From Triatoma infestans (taxonomy: Eukaryota; Arthropoda; Insecta; Hemiptera; Reduviidae): DNA of 64,000 bases. The DNA lies in assembly GCA_011037195.1 (NCBI GenBank), contig JAAEAF010000679.1:186001-250000 (forward strand). The letters run 5' to 3'. The notes below the pieces were generated by a model. The model did not search any database. It was not told the origin of the DNA and saw nothing but the letters and a program-made list of their open reading frames with translations. Below are positions 12,478 to 24,600 of this stretch, in pieces. The first letter of the stretch is position 1, and each line of letters starts with the position of its first letter. The position numbers and the translations under genes were made by a program.

Positions 12478-12515
12478 TATAATCCTGTCCTTGAAGTTCG
12501 ATCAGTTTGCTCAGT
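12478..12515 (+). promoter_or_regulatory. Candidate core promoter of the mosaic protease gene
   Basis: A TATAAT-like box at 12478 lies 24-33 bases before two arthropod-type initiators (TCAGT at 12502 and 12511). This is about 90-100 bases upstream of the ATG at 12605, a sensible 5' UTR length. The call is from motif and position only. Confidence 0.3.
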
Positions 12516-12604
12516 CTGTTTCGATAAGAAGCGACGGAATTCTATTTACCGTGTGTCTAGATGGATTTCTGTGCCAGTAACTTACAACTTGCAGAAGAAT
12601 AGCG

Positions 12605-12635
12605 ATGTTGATTCGGTTAGTCTTCAGTTTGAGTT
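12605..12635 (+). CDS. Protease gene exon 1: signal peptide start
   Basis: ATG plus 28 bases encode MLIRLVFSLS and stop at a consensus donor (gagtt|gtaagt) in phase 1. Joined to exon 2 it completes MLIRLVFSLSCLIGMLES, a classical signal peptide with one Arg and a hydrophobic core. The perfect phase and the chemistry of the join are the reason for choosing this start, 6.9 kb upstream. Confidence 0.6.
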
Positions 12636-15600
12636 GTAAGTTGTTTTTTATTCATTTGAATTCTACATATTTTAGTATTTTTAAGTAAAGAGGAGTAAAA
12701 AAAAACCTGTATAGAAACATTTATTTCTAGCGTACAGGAATGACGCCAGTTTCACACAAGGAAAACAAATTAAAAAATATAATTTGCCGAAATGCCGTAC
12801 AATAATTCGTTAAACTTTGTAACGTTGGAATATTTGAACTTTAAAAAATCACCCTATCTATTTTTTAGTCTCTTGTTGTTATTTATGGGAATATTGCGAA
12901 ATATATCAAAATGCCTCCCCCCTCCCGTAATACACATTTTAAGTTTTCCTGAGACATTCACTTGTATCAGTGTTCCAGATACGATGGCCAAATTTTTCAC
13001 AAAAATTCAGAATTTTTACTAAATGTTTAGTGATACTTTCTTTTACTAATGTTCTTATCGAATGGTGTCTGTATGAGTATGTTAACAGAATACCTCTACA
13101 ACAAAAAGTCGCAGGAAGCTGAAACTTGGTATCCCCTTAAATTTCCACCACCATAAGGGCAAAATCCATCTACCGGTAGTGCGTCTTTAGTGAATGTTTT
13201 TTTCTTTAGGTTTCCGTGTTATTCTCGTAAACAGCTCCATCGATTTTCTTTTAAACTTTGTATACTATCTACTCACATAAATACCTATCACTTTTATTTG
13301 AAACTTTTTCCCGGAAAAATTGATTTTTTTGAGGGTTCTGGGGGAACAGTAGCATTTTGCTTTCCTCTAAAGTACCACCTCATATGCTTTCACTACCTAC
13401 TTAATATTAATACACATTAGAATTGAAAGAATTTCAAAATCGATTAACCAGACGCGTGATTTTACAGAATAGGTTTTAGTGTTTTTATTTTGGAATGATT
13501 GTGATAACGGTTGCAACGAACTTGGAATGCTTGCTGCATGGATAGAACGTATCACTTTTATTTGAAAATATATTTTTGTGAAAAAAAAAATTATTTTAAA
13601 TGGTTCTTTGTTGGAGGTCTGTTAGTTAATTTGAATTAAAATTTGTCCAAGCTTTGTTGATTTTGATATAGAGCGCTCCACCTAAAATCACTCAGTTATG
13701 CATGTTTATAGTGAGCCGAACTAATCATTGTGATAACGTTGCAGTTTTAACGAAAATTTCTGATTAAATTGTTTAATATCAGAGTTAGAGAAAGTCGTGT
13801 GAGTGTTACACACCCAGGTTGTTATATTGGACCAAAGGAAAGGCTTGAAGTCCTCTGCTTCCCTAGAACAATAATTTTACTTGGAAAAGTATTTTCTAAT
13901 ACCAAGGTTAGGTTTTTTTTTTAATTTCACATTATTTGTATTATAGGTATACTAAGTTTAAGAGAATAATCTTTGCAATCATTTATGAGAAAATTGCGAA
14001 AAACTAAAAAAAAAAATTCTATAAAGTCGTGCATTTGCGATTAACCATTCTCTTTATCTTTTGGTATTCATGATTTATTTATATATATTTCATTCTCTAT
14101 TGACTTTTGTAGTATGTAGAAAGTATAGGTAGGTATATTATGAAATGCTTGTTAAAGATAAGTCTGCAATCCCAGAATCCCCTAAGAAACAATATTCATG
14201 GGAAAATCTCTCAAATAAAAATTCTAAGCATTATATTGTAGGTAATTTGAAAAGAAATCATTGGAGTGGTTTGATGCAATTGATGGATTTTTTTAAAATG
14301 AAACTTTACTGACCGGAATGACCGAACATACAGCTCCGGTGATTTGTACTTTTTTCAAACAGTTCACACGAATAGAAACACACATAAATATAAAAAAAAA
14401 ATTCAAATTTTTAAATTCACGACCCGACAGTGCTGCTACACTTAGGGTACTCCTCCTTTAGTGGCTGTCTTGAGCATTACCCAGGAGGCAATGCGTTGAG
14501 AACATTTTTCCGGGGAAAATGTTTTACAAATAAAAGTGATATGAGGTTATGTGTGTGTGGTAGATAGTGTACGAAGTTTAAAGGAAATTGTTGGAGCCGT
14601 TTCGAGAAAAAAAAATATTCAGTAAAGTCGCACTTCTCGTTGATGGATTATGCCTGAAATCTTCGTCTCTGATGCGGTAGGAGTATCTGTACATAGTTTG
14701 AGCTTTTTGCGACTTTTCTTTTTTGATGCATTCTGTTAGCACACACACAAAGCGTCCTCTTATAGAAGTACAAGAAAGCAATAATGATTTTAGGGAATGG
14801 TCTGTGTGTATGTATGAAAGTTTTGGTCAAAATTATTGAATATTTTTTTTCTTTGTATCTAATGTGCTACTTAAGTAGAGTGTACGATTCTTGCATCTAT
14901 ACAATAATAAGTTCCATTAAAAGTATTGCAAGAATTTGAAGTAAAAAACGGTGAGTACGGTTTTACCGAATATGTTTCCATATACATCGAAATTTTTCTC
15001 AAAAAGGTCGAATTTTTCCCTGCTATAGGTCGACCGAAATATATTGAACATCGAAATGAGCGCGCCATTAGCGGTGTACAGTCCGAGCAAAGACATTATA
15101 TGGGATAAGGTTGTGGGGAAGGTTGCTTGTTTACTTGCTGATTTTGGCATAAGGTTAGTGTTTATTTCTGCTAGGTTAATAAATCTCCTTCAAGAAAGAA
15201 ATGTCTCTTGTTAACATTGCATTTTTAACAATGACTTTTGTTAACAACGTGGAATCAAAACGTATTTAATTTCCCGATCCCCATCATCCTTCGTATAATG
15301 GAGAAGGTTTTGGATGCGAAGTTATAGTTGCAAAACTTCCGATACATTCAGATATTTTTTCACTCGTGTCAACGAGGCTTTGTCAGAAGATTGCCAGGAT
15401 ACGAGGTGAACTCAAAAATAGTAGACTCAGAGCTTAAAGATTCTTCCTTGTTGTGCTACAATTCACTGACCGTCAGTATAGGGCCCAAAAAATCGGGTTC
15501 GATCCAGGTTCGTAAAGGTGTGCCACGGGGGCCCCCGCACTAGCCTAATCTCTTCAATCTTTCCATAAATCATTTGTACAGAGAGATTTGCGTCTCTGAT

Positions 15601-18600
15601 CTGGCGAGCCAATTTGGTTATAGACTTGATGTTTCAGAACATCCGATAATTTTAATGGGGTTTGCTGATGACCAGGCGATTAAGGCATGTAGTGTGAAGG
15701 CAGTTGAAAGAATAGTTGACATGGTTCGCCGAACGTTAGGGGAAATTGGTCTGAAAGTAAATCCGGTCAAGAGCACGGCAATAATAGCGGAGAATGGATT
15801 ACTGCAAAACAATATTTAACATTGGAGGATGGAGATCTAATTCCACCTATAAAGGACGTGTAATAATCAAATATTTGGGTTTTACTTTCTCGGATGAACT
15901 CATTTTTAGGAAAGTGCCGTTCAGAAATTAAACAATAATATGGACAAGCTGTCATTGAGTAGTCTGTTGAAACCCGACTGTAATCAATCAATATCTATTC
16001 CCTATGCTCGCAAACCCCTTCGCAAACGGCACCCTTAATTAAACTGAGTCCGGAATTGCTGGGGGTATTGTTCCTTATAAGGCGCAGTGTAAAGGCAATG
16101 CTAGGTTTTTTCCTCCCAACACTTCAACTGCAATGCTTTACTTTCCTCATCGAATCCGAGTTCTCGGATTATTACCGTGTGATTGGGTGGCTCCGCTAAA
16201 CACTGGTCCCTTGCAAAAAAACTAGCGAGAATTGAGGATCCACTTCTCCAAACTACCTTTGACTACATTAAGGAAGTGCAGGAATGTAAGGTTCGTTGGA
16301 TCCTCTTATTGCAATTCAGAACGAAAGCCATCTGTAAGGCACCTGCGACGCTTCCTAAGAGAAGCGGCCTTTGAAGCAAGAAGAATGGAGCAAGTGTAAA
16401 TGGCAGGGTGTCGGTGGTCGCCACTTTAAAGATGCTCCGAAAGCGAACAATTTCATCTGTGAGAAAAAGTTGATTTAGGTTCCGAGTGGACAAACGCCAT
16501 TAAGCTTAACATTCATTAGGCGCTTCTCCATGGTGTACCCGGAGTTGGTGGCTAGTTCTTGGAGAATGCTGGACCCCTCTCCCGCATGTGTGGCAGAGAG
16601 AATGAAACTCCGGCCCATATTCTTGGACATTTCCAAATAGTATGCTCCTTGTGATGCGGCGCCATCACCGAGTTAAGCACACATTAATGGACTTATTAAG
16701 CGAAAAAGGTTTTACCTGCCACGAAGAAGTATATGATATCGATAATAACAGCGCTCCAAGGTACGCCGATATTATTGCTTTTGCCGAGAGTGAGAAATCA
16801 ATGATCCTGGATCCTACAATTCGCTATGAAACGAATGATTGCGATCAGGCAACAAAGATGAATTTGGAGAATATGAACAATTATGAAACAAATGAATGTA
16901 AACAAATATGAAAAATGCATTCCTTATTATAAAGAAAAATTTAGAGAGCACTATGGCGGTAGGATTACACTGTTCACGGCATGTGGTTTGGGACAAGAGG
17001 TACTATCCCGCAGACACCTTGAAGTTTTCTTGTTGAGGTCGGAATTGGCCCATCTAAATTGACAAGCCTAGTAGAGTTAATTATTAGCCATTGTACATAA
17101 CCATTAATGTATTGTAACCATTGTACATAGTAATTGATTTCCTTTTTTTTGTTTTCTTTTCTCCCCCCCAACTTTTGATATTTTATGTTTTCTACCAACA
17201 AATTGTTTTATTTACTTCTTGTTGTTAGCTGCTCTTGCGTGAATTACTATCACATTGCTCGATGCGACAGCTTGCAATACGCTCGCTTTCTTCTTTTTTT
17301 GATTTCTTTCTTTGTTTCATTATTTTGTTAGCTAAGTACCGTGGTCTTGCAATAGATCAGAGTGCTGTTTTTTTGCACCTCATCAAAGTTGGGCACCCTC
17401 TTTTTATTGTAGTAAGTCCATTCAATAAAATGTTTTTGCTTGTTAGTCAGTATTCAGCTGATGAATAATTTTCTGCGCATGCCTTTTCTTCTGAAACTTC
17501 TTCGATTGCCAGAAGTTTACCTCTATATTTAGTGGAAGCCCGTGACAGCGTAGTTGCTTGTAGTAGATGTGAACTCGTTCAACTGCACAATACGATTGTG
17601 TCTATTTAACTTCGTTATAAAACTGTATATTGTATTAAAGAGTGGTACAAAAGGGGTTTGTTGTGGTGGTTGGTTCTTTTACAACAGTATGGTTTCTTTT
17701 ACAACAGAGTTGGCTAAGAGTTTGCATTGAATAAAATTACATTCTTACTCTAACGGTTTGTACCTGTTCATTATACCCTTATTGCCAATCAACGTACAAA
17801 TTTCCTCTAACTGATACTTTTTAAAATATTTAACTTTCCTGCTTCTTGCTTCCATCACAATTGCACAGATAAAAAACCTAACACTTTTATTTGTAACATT
17901 TTTGATTGTTTATGAATTATTGTTCATCGTTATTGGCGCTCTCTTCAGGATTACAGTGTATTTACTTCCACACCCATCTGGATAGGTACTTGTCCCCTCA
18001 CCCCGTCTATACTACACTTATTTTATACACAATTGTTTTAACAGCGGTAACAGAAAGTCGTGTGAGTGTTTTACACTAATTTTTTTTTTTTTTTTTTAGT
18101 TTCGCAATAAAACTTCCATCTTGTTAAATTTATGCATATGATCAAAATGTTACAAATAACGATTCAAATAATGGAAATATAATTAATTCTAATTGGAATG
18201 GAAATAACAAAGCGGGGCCAACTTCATTTAACATTTATTACTGTATGAAGAAGTACTGAAATGCAAGTTACAAGCATCCTTCCTTCTCTTTTTGAGGTCG
18301 ATGGCTTCACTGGGCAAGCTCAGGGACGGCCTGAATGATGTGGAAGAAAAAAAAAGAGTTATATGATTTTCGTGCTCTATTAGCTTTCAAGGTGTAACAA
18401 TCCTGAAGAAGCTCATTGCAATATGGGCGAAACGTCGGTTTCTAGCAAACCGCTGACCCGAAAACTCAAGTGTTTTTCAGAATTAATACATGTTTCCATA
18501 AATTACCTTACATGATATATATATATATATATGTATATATCTGTCTAAGACTTATTTGAAAATATTTTTTGGTTTCTTAATTAAATTTTTAGGAGGAAAA

Positions 18601-21600
18601 TAATGGAAACAATGACTTAATATTAAAAACTGAATAAAATTACACCAAACTGTGATTGTTTGAAAATTAAAATTAATTATAATTAGTTGAAGAGCAACAT
18701 TTGTTTAAAACAATTTTATAAAATTTTCACACAAATAGTTTTTGTACCAGCAAATTAAAGTCAGTTGCTGGCCAAAGATATCACCTCTTCTCTTTTAGGC
18801 TCAAATATAATAGGATGCTGAAGGATGGTATGGCGCTAAATTTGTGTTGATTGATGATCGCAGTGACATGATTTGTCAGCCATTATTTTGAATTTATGCA
18901 AGTATCGATTCTTTTCGATAATCACTTCTAGGCTGAGTTATGTTGAAGTCTGGTGTAACAAGCAGGCTAATTATATTAAGAGGAAAAAATTCCTTGGTAT
19001 TAGGGGCCATTTCTCTGTATTAACCCCTCTATTGCAAGCAAGATCGACTTTCTTCAGCTCGAATAAACTTCACATACGATCTAGACATTTTGTTATACGA
19101 CTCCTCAAGATTTAAATCCTAGGAAGCTTGTGTTTGGCCAGCGTATCTGCAACCTTTTTTTTCTAACTTTTTTTTTTGTTTAAATAAATTTGTAAACATA
19201 TTGTTATAATTGAAAACTACATAATAGAAATTAGTAGAAAGAATTTCTCTTAAGTTTTTGCGAACCACAGTTTATTTATTTTGACCCCCCTCCTCAGTGG
19301 CTTACTGAGCAATCCTTCAAAGTCAACAGAAGTTTAGTATTTGATGGCTGTTGATCAACAATATGTAAAAATCTGTTGGCTCTGCAAGTGGTCCAGTAAG
19401 TACTGAAACCGGTTGCTAGAATGTTAAATAGACTGTGACGACATATTCTTATTTCTTTTTCTTTTTTATCGATTAATTACAATATCGACAATTACAATAC
19501 CTTACAGAAATGTATTTATAATTATTTAATAATTTTTTTTTTATTTAGTTGCATTAATAGTTTTTTTTTTTATTTGCAAGGTTTAATTGGAATGTTGGAA
19601 AGCCAAAAAAATAGAAATATTGGTAAGTATGTTTGTTATTTATTTTAACGAAAAGATAAAATTTAACAAAAAATCTATCACATTTTATTTTCGAGCCCCC
19701 TTTATTTGATTTCGAAATGAATGGGTACTATAAATAAAACTATTTATAATTTCATTTTTTGATTAGATAGATTTCCCTGGCAAAAACCTGTTTTTATAAA
19801 ACTAGTAGGATATTTTTACACATAAATACGTAAATTAAAAAAAATGTATAATAGATTCACAAGCATTATTTTAGAATATAGTATTAATTTTCGGATTTTT
19901 TTATATAATTCGTCTTCGCAACTCGTGAATTAATTCTAACTTTGTCAGTTTTCTAAGTTATGAAATTTTTGTTATTGTGATAATAAAAAAAGAAATCCAT
20001 TTTTTTTTTCCAAAAATGTTTTATATGTTTAGTAACAGTTACTATTTAAAAGATAATTCAATATCATTTCAATTTTGCAATACTGAAAATTTAACCTATC
20101 AACATTGTTAATATTAGTAAGTTTAAAAAATATCAAACTGCGACAGTTGATGAACATTACTGCGTAATGGACAAGAAAGTTACAATGGCGCCTTTATTAT
20201 AATTTTTGTTTTGTTTTGAGTGTTTGTGCTACATTGTCTTGTTACATTGGCATCTTAAAAATTTGACTTTTTATTGCGCACACTTTATGATTTTCAAATG
20301 TTTACTAGATAGAAGGGAGCAATTCAACTAATTTACAACAGCATGCTATTGACGCAATTTTATTGCGCCTTCTTACATGCTTACATCGTCTATTTATTAG
20401 ATCTTAATTATGACTCATTACTAAGACTGTAATATTTTTTCCCCTTTCATTTTCATGTTATGAATAATGCATAATTTTTTTATTTAATCAATTACCTAGA
20501 TTATTCACAATGTGGTAAGCGATATACACAAGACGTTCCAACTGATCTTGGTTCATATACGTCAGAAAGTGGGAAATTTCCCTGGCATGTTGGTATCTAT
20601 AAGTTTGATAAATTTTTAAATAACTATGAAAATATTTGCGGTGGTACATTAATATCATCACATATTGTACTTACAGGTAAGATTATTTGGATTGTTAATT
20701 ATTAATCTCTTTTTTTTTATTTTAAATAAAATAAATAATGTTGGTATTTTATAAATAATTGTTATTTGTAACAGCTGCCAGTTGTGTTTACGATTCCTTT
20801 AATAAAAGTGTGATTAGACCAGCATACTTTAAGGTAGCAGCTGGTAAAATTGCTTATGATTGGATGACGCCAGATTCCAATGCTCAAGAAAGAAATGTAA
20901 GTAAGAAATAGGACAAAAAAATTCTTCGTTCTCTTAGAGTAAGAATGAAATCCATTAGATCGAGTGTATCGAATTAGCCTTGCATCTTCTCATTACACTT
21001 ACTTTGAAACTATTTATTTAATAAATTCATTTTTTGTTTGCGCTTCACAACAGTTTCCACAACACCTTGCGGTATATTGCTCGGCGCGTGTCGCTTTTTT
21101 CTTTGGTGAGCGATCACTAGGATAAATGAGTTTCTATTTAATAATTACAATTATTGAACAATTACGATTTATTGAATTTATTCTTAAATGAATATTATTT
21201 TAATACATTTAAAATTGTAATCTACTTTTGTTTTTTAATGTATTAAGTCATTTTTCCTAGTCCTAGTATAAACACCTTTAGCTGAAACAAAGCTATTATT
21301 AGTAAAATTTAAATGAAACATCATAGAATTTAAACTGTAGGATCTTTTTCATAAACAACATGCATGCAATATAGCATAAAATGAACATATTTAAAGCCCA
21401 AAGCAATAATTTATTTTTTTTAAATGCGAAACCGTAAATCAGAGTAACATATATAATAGACAAACAAACCGATATGTAATTAATCGGAAGATTAAACGTA
21501 GGAAGAGTGGCAGTAACCAGGTGTCCGTAGTTCGGCATCCGCCATGTTGGGAGTTACTCATAATTACTAATGTTTGATTTTTTTAGATTTATGCTTATTT

Positions 21601-24600
21601 TAAATAGATTGAACTTTTGAAATAACTCTTAAACGAAGAAAGATATCAAAAAAGTGAACATAACGTTTGTTGAAGTGTTTGCGCTCCAGTTTATGATGGT
21701 GTTAATGTTTTGTGATTTTATTGCGCCTTATACCTTAAAACGGTGATTGAATGTGGCGATTTCCTTTTGACCACCACGTTTTACTACTGTATTGAAAATT
21801 ATTAGTGAAATGAAGAAAAATGCCGTTAATTTCATTTCAATATTTCAAACCGTTGCCGAAATATTCAACCATAAAGATTAAATTTTCGTCGTTTTTTTCC
21901 TATTTCTCTGTTTCATAGACTAAAATTAAAAGCGGATTTTCTTATTAATTTCTAATAAATAAGAAATTTCAGATGCTGATAGAACTTAAGAACTATTTTC
22001 AAACCATGATGGACTTAAAAATCAGTTAAAACATCATTAAAACAAAACATTATTCCAGTTATTTAAAAAAATCGATAACGCAATATTTCCTATTTATTAA
22101 AAATGACCTCCTTGGCCTAAACGGCACAAGCGTAGTCGCTACTCAACAGATGAAGTTGCTAAACGTATCATGTCTGCCGGTATTGCTAAGCAGGTTTGAA
22201 TTAAGTCTTCTCTAAGTGATTCTGGAGTTGTTGGTTCCCTGACATAAATTTTTTCTTCGAGATATCCACAAAGAAAAAATTCAAGAGGGGTTAAACCTGG
22301 CGATCTGGAAGGCCAGCTTACCGGTCACTATCTCCCGATCAAGCAGCTATTGGCGAGATCACAATTCCGGTAGACATGATACGAGAAGTAGCAACTTCAT
22401 CTGTTGGGCAGCGACTGCGCTTGTCCGGATAAGCCGAGAAGGTCATTTTGAATTGATAGGAAATATTTTTTTATAGATTTTTGTAAATTAACTGGAATAT
22501 TGTTTTGTTTTAATGATATTTTACGTGATTTTTAAGTCCCTTATGGTTCTAAAATAGGTTTTAAGTGCCGTCAGCATTTGAACTCTCTTATTTATTAGAA
22601 ATTAATAAGGAAATCCGCTTTTAATTTTAGTTTAAAAAACAAAGAAATAGGAAAAAAACGACGAAAATTTAATCTTTATGATTAAATATCTCGGCAACGG
22701 ATTGTAATATTGAAGTGAAATTGACGGCATTTTTCTTCATTTTTTTAGTAGTTTTCAATACAGTAGTAACAAGTGGGGGTCAAAAGGAAATCGCAACTTT
22801 CAGTCACCGATTTTAGGTGCAAGGGAGTAGTAATAAAATCAAATATCATTAACATCATCATAAACTAGACTGCAAATACTTCAACAAACTTATGTTCACT
22901 TTTTTGATATATTTCTTGTTTAAGAGTTATTTCAAAAGTGGTCCGTTTTAATGGGGCACCCTGTATATTTATTCACTGGCCTTGGATCCTTGGAGGGCTT
23001 TGCCTTTTTTTCCCTTTAGCTCCTGCCTAGAACTAGTGGTCTTTCTCATCTTTATCATCTTCCTAGATTTTCCTACTGTTAGTGCTTCCATTTTGGAACC
23101 GGAATAATTTTATTGTATTATTTGGCGAAAGATATTTTACTAGTTATTAATTTCAACAGATCATGTCTTTTACAGCTTTTAAGTTTCATGGCGGTATTTT
23201 GATAATATATATATATATATTCCTGAATCTCTAATTGTCCTCTAATTAAGCGAACTCCATCTGACGGAAGGTGAGGCAAACCACAACTGTTATCTGTTAT
23301 TTTCAGACGTTAGTTGTCTACTATTTGTGGCAGATTATTTTCATTACAACAGCTTTATATCTCATTAAACCTATTTTGAAATTATAATAGCCGTATGAAT
23401 AAAAGTGAGTTACATACTTGTGAGATAAACACTCATGAACATTAGCATTAAGTGTGGAGCATACACACTTATTATAAGAATAAATATACAGTGTCTTGAT
23501 TTTGTATTCATCCAAATGTGACCGTATAATAACATGGGAAGGCATATTTTTCAACAACTTTTTTTCCTTGTTGAGCTCAAGTTTCAGCGATTTAAAAAAG
23601 AATCGAATGAAGACGTGTAATTAATTCAATATATTTAGGTCACTTCCTCTAACCTAAACTTTGTCTTCAATTAAACTTATTAACAAACCAGATAACGTTT
23701 ACTTTTGTAAATCTATAAAGCACTCTAACTTTAAAAAGATGTTCTGAAATTTATTTTACTCTCTTATTAAAATATCTGAAATTATATTCTTCTTTTCCTT
23801 AATAAATGAATCGATCTCGTTTTCCTCTATCGTCAGAGAACTGTTTCGTCAAATTTTCAGTTAGAGACTAACTTCTGCTATAGAGTGTATCCAAAATATA
23901 AGATAGGAAATCAGGTCTCTACGCAGATATGGTGAGTTGTAATTTGTAAACCCCTTGATGATTTGGAAGAAATCCAAAAACCGGCCACATTTAAGGAAAT
24001 GAATTCACTGTCTCATTATTGGGAATATGCTCTCTTCTTTTTGCCTACCAATTAGAGTAAATTCTGTATGTGAAGGGAAAAGACTTTAACGCAAGAATTG
24101 TTGAGCACTGAGTTCATATTGATTTTTTATTTATTTACTCATTATTTCAATTTTTACTTTTTAATTTGTTTTACTATTTTTTATATTTTTCTTATACATA
24201 GGTTATATTAATGATACATAAAGAAAATACAAGTGCTAAGAAATTTTCTCCAAAAATAGAGATATTAATTGTATTAGATAACGATTTCAGTAATTAATTT
24301 TTTTTTTAATCAATCTATGGTCAATATCTATTACCATAATTTTTTTAATTAATCATATACATTAATTTTTTTTAATAATTACATTAACATTAATTTTTTT
24401 TTTAAATTAATCTATGGTCATTGGCGCCCGAAACCTTCTCAGTGCACTGCCGGCCTCTGGACAGTGTTCTCTCTTGCAGACAACACTGCTCATCACCGGA
24501 CAATGTGCTGTAGAGGCTCCTAGGAAAAGGAAATCCAAGGGCAGCATAGCTGGACTCGAACCCGGGATCTCCACGTGAGAGTCCAGTCTGCTACAGAACC

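Larger units (their letters stand above)
12636..19580 (+). other. Protease gene intron 1, TE-filled
   Basis: 6.9-kb intron inferred from exons 1 and 2. It holds two copies of the dispersed repeat (13090-13820 and 13960-14850), an R2-type LINE fragment (15250-16990) and a foldback-derived half copy near 18370-18490. The stretches 17000-18370 and 18490-19580 show no gene, only short open frames and AT-rich sequence. Confidence 0.5.

Noticed and set aside
22970..23110. Lys-rich minus-strand reading near the foldback element
   Set aside because: Short and without a recognisable domain; not enough to call a coding relic.
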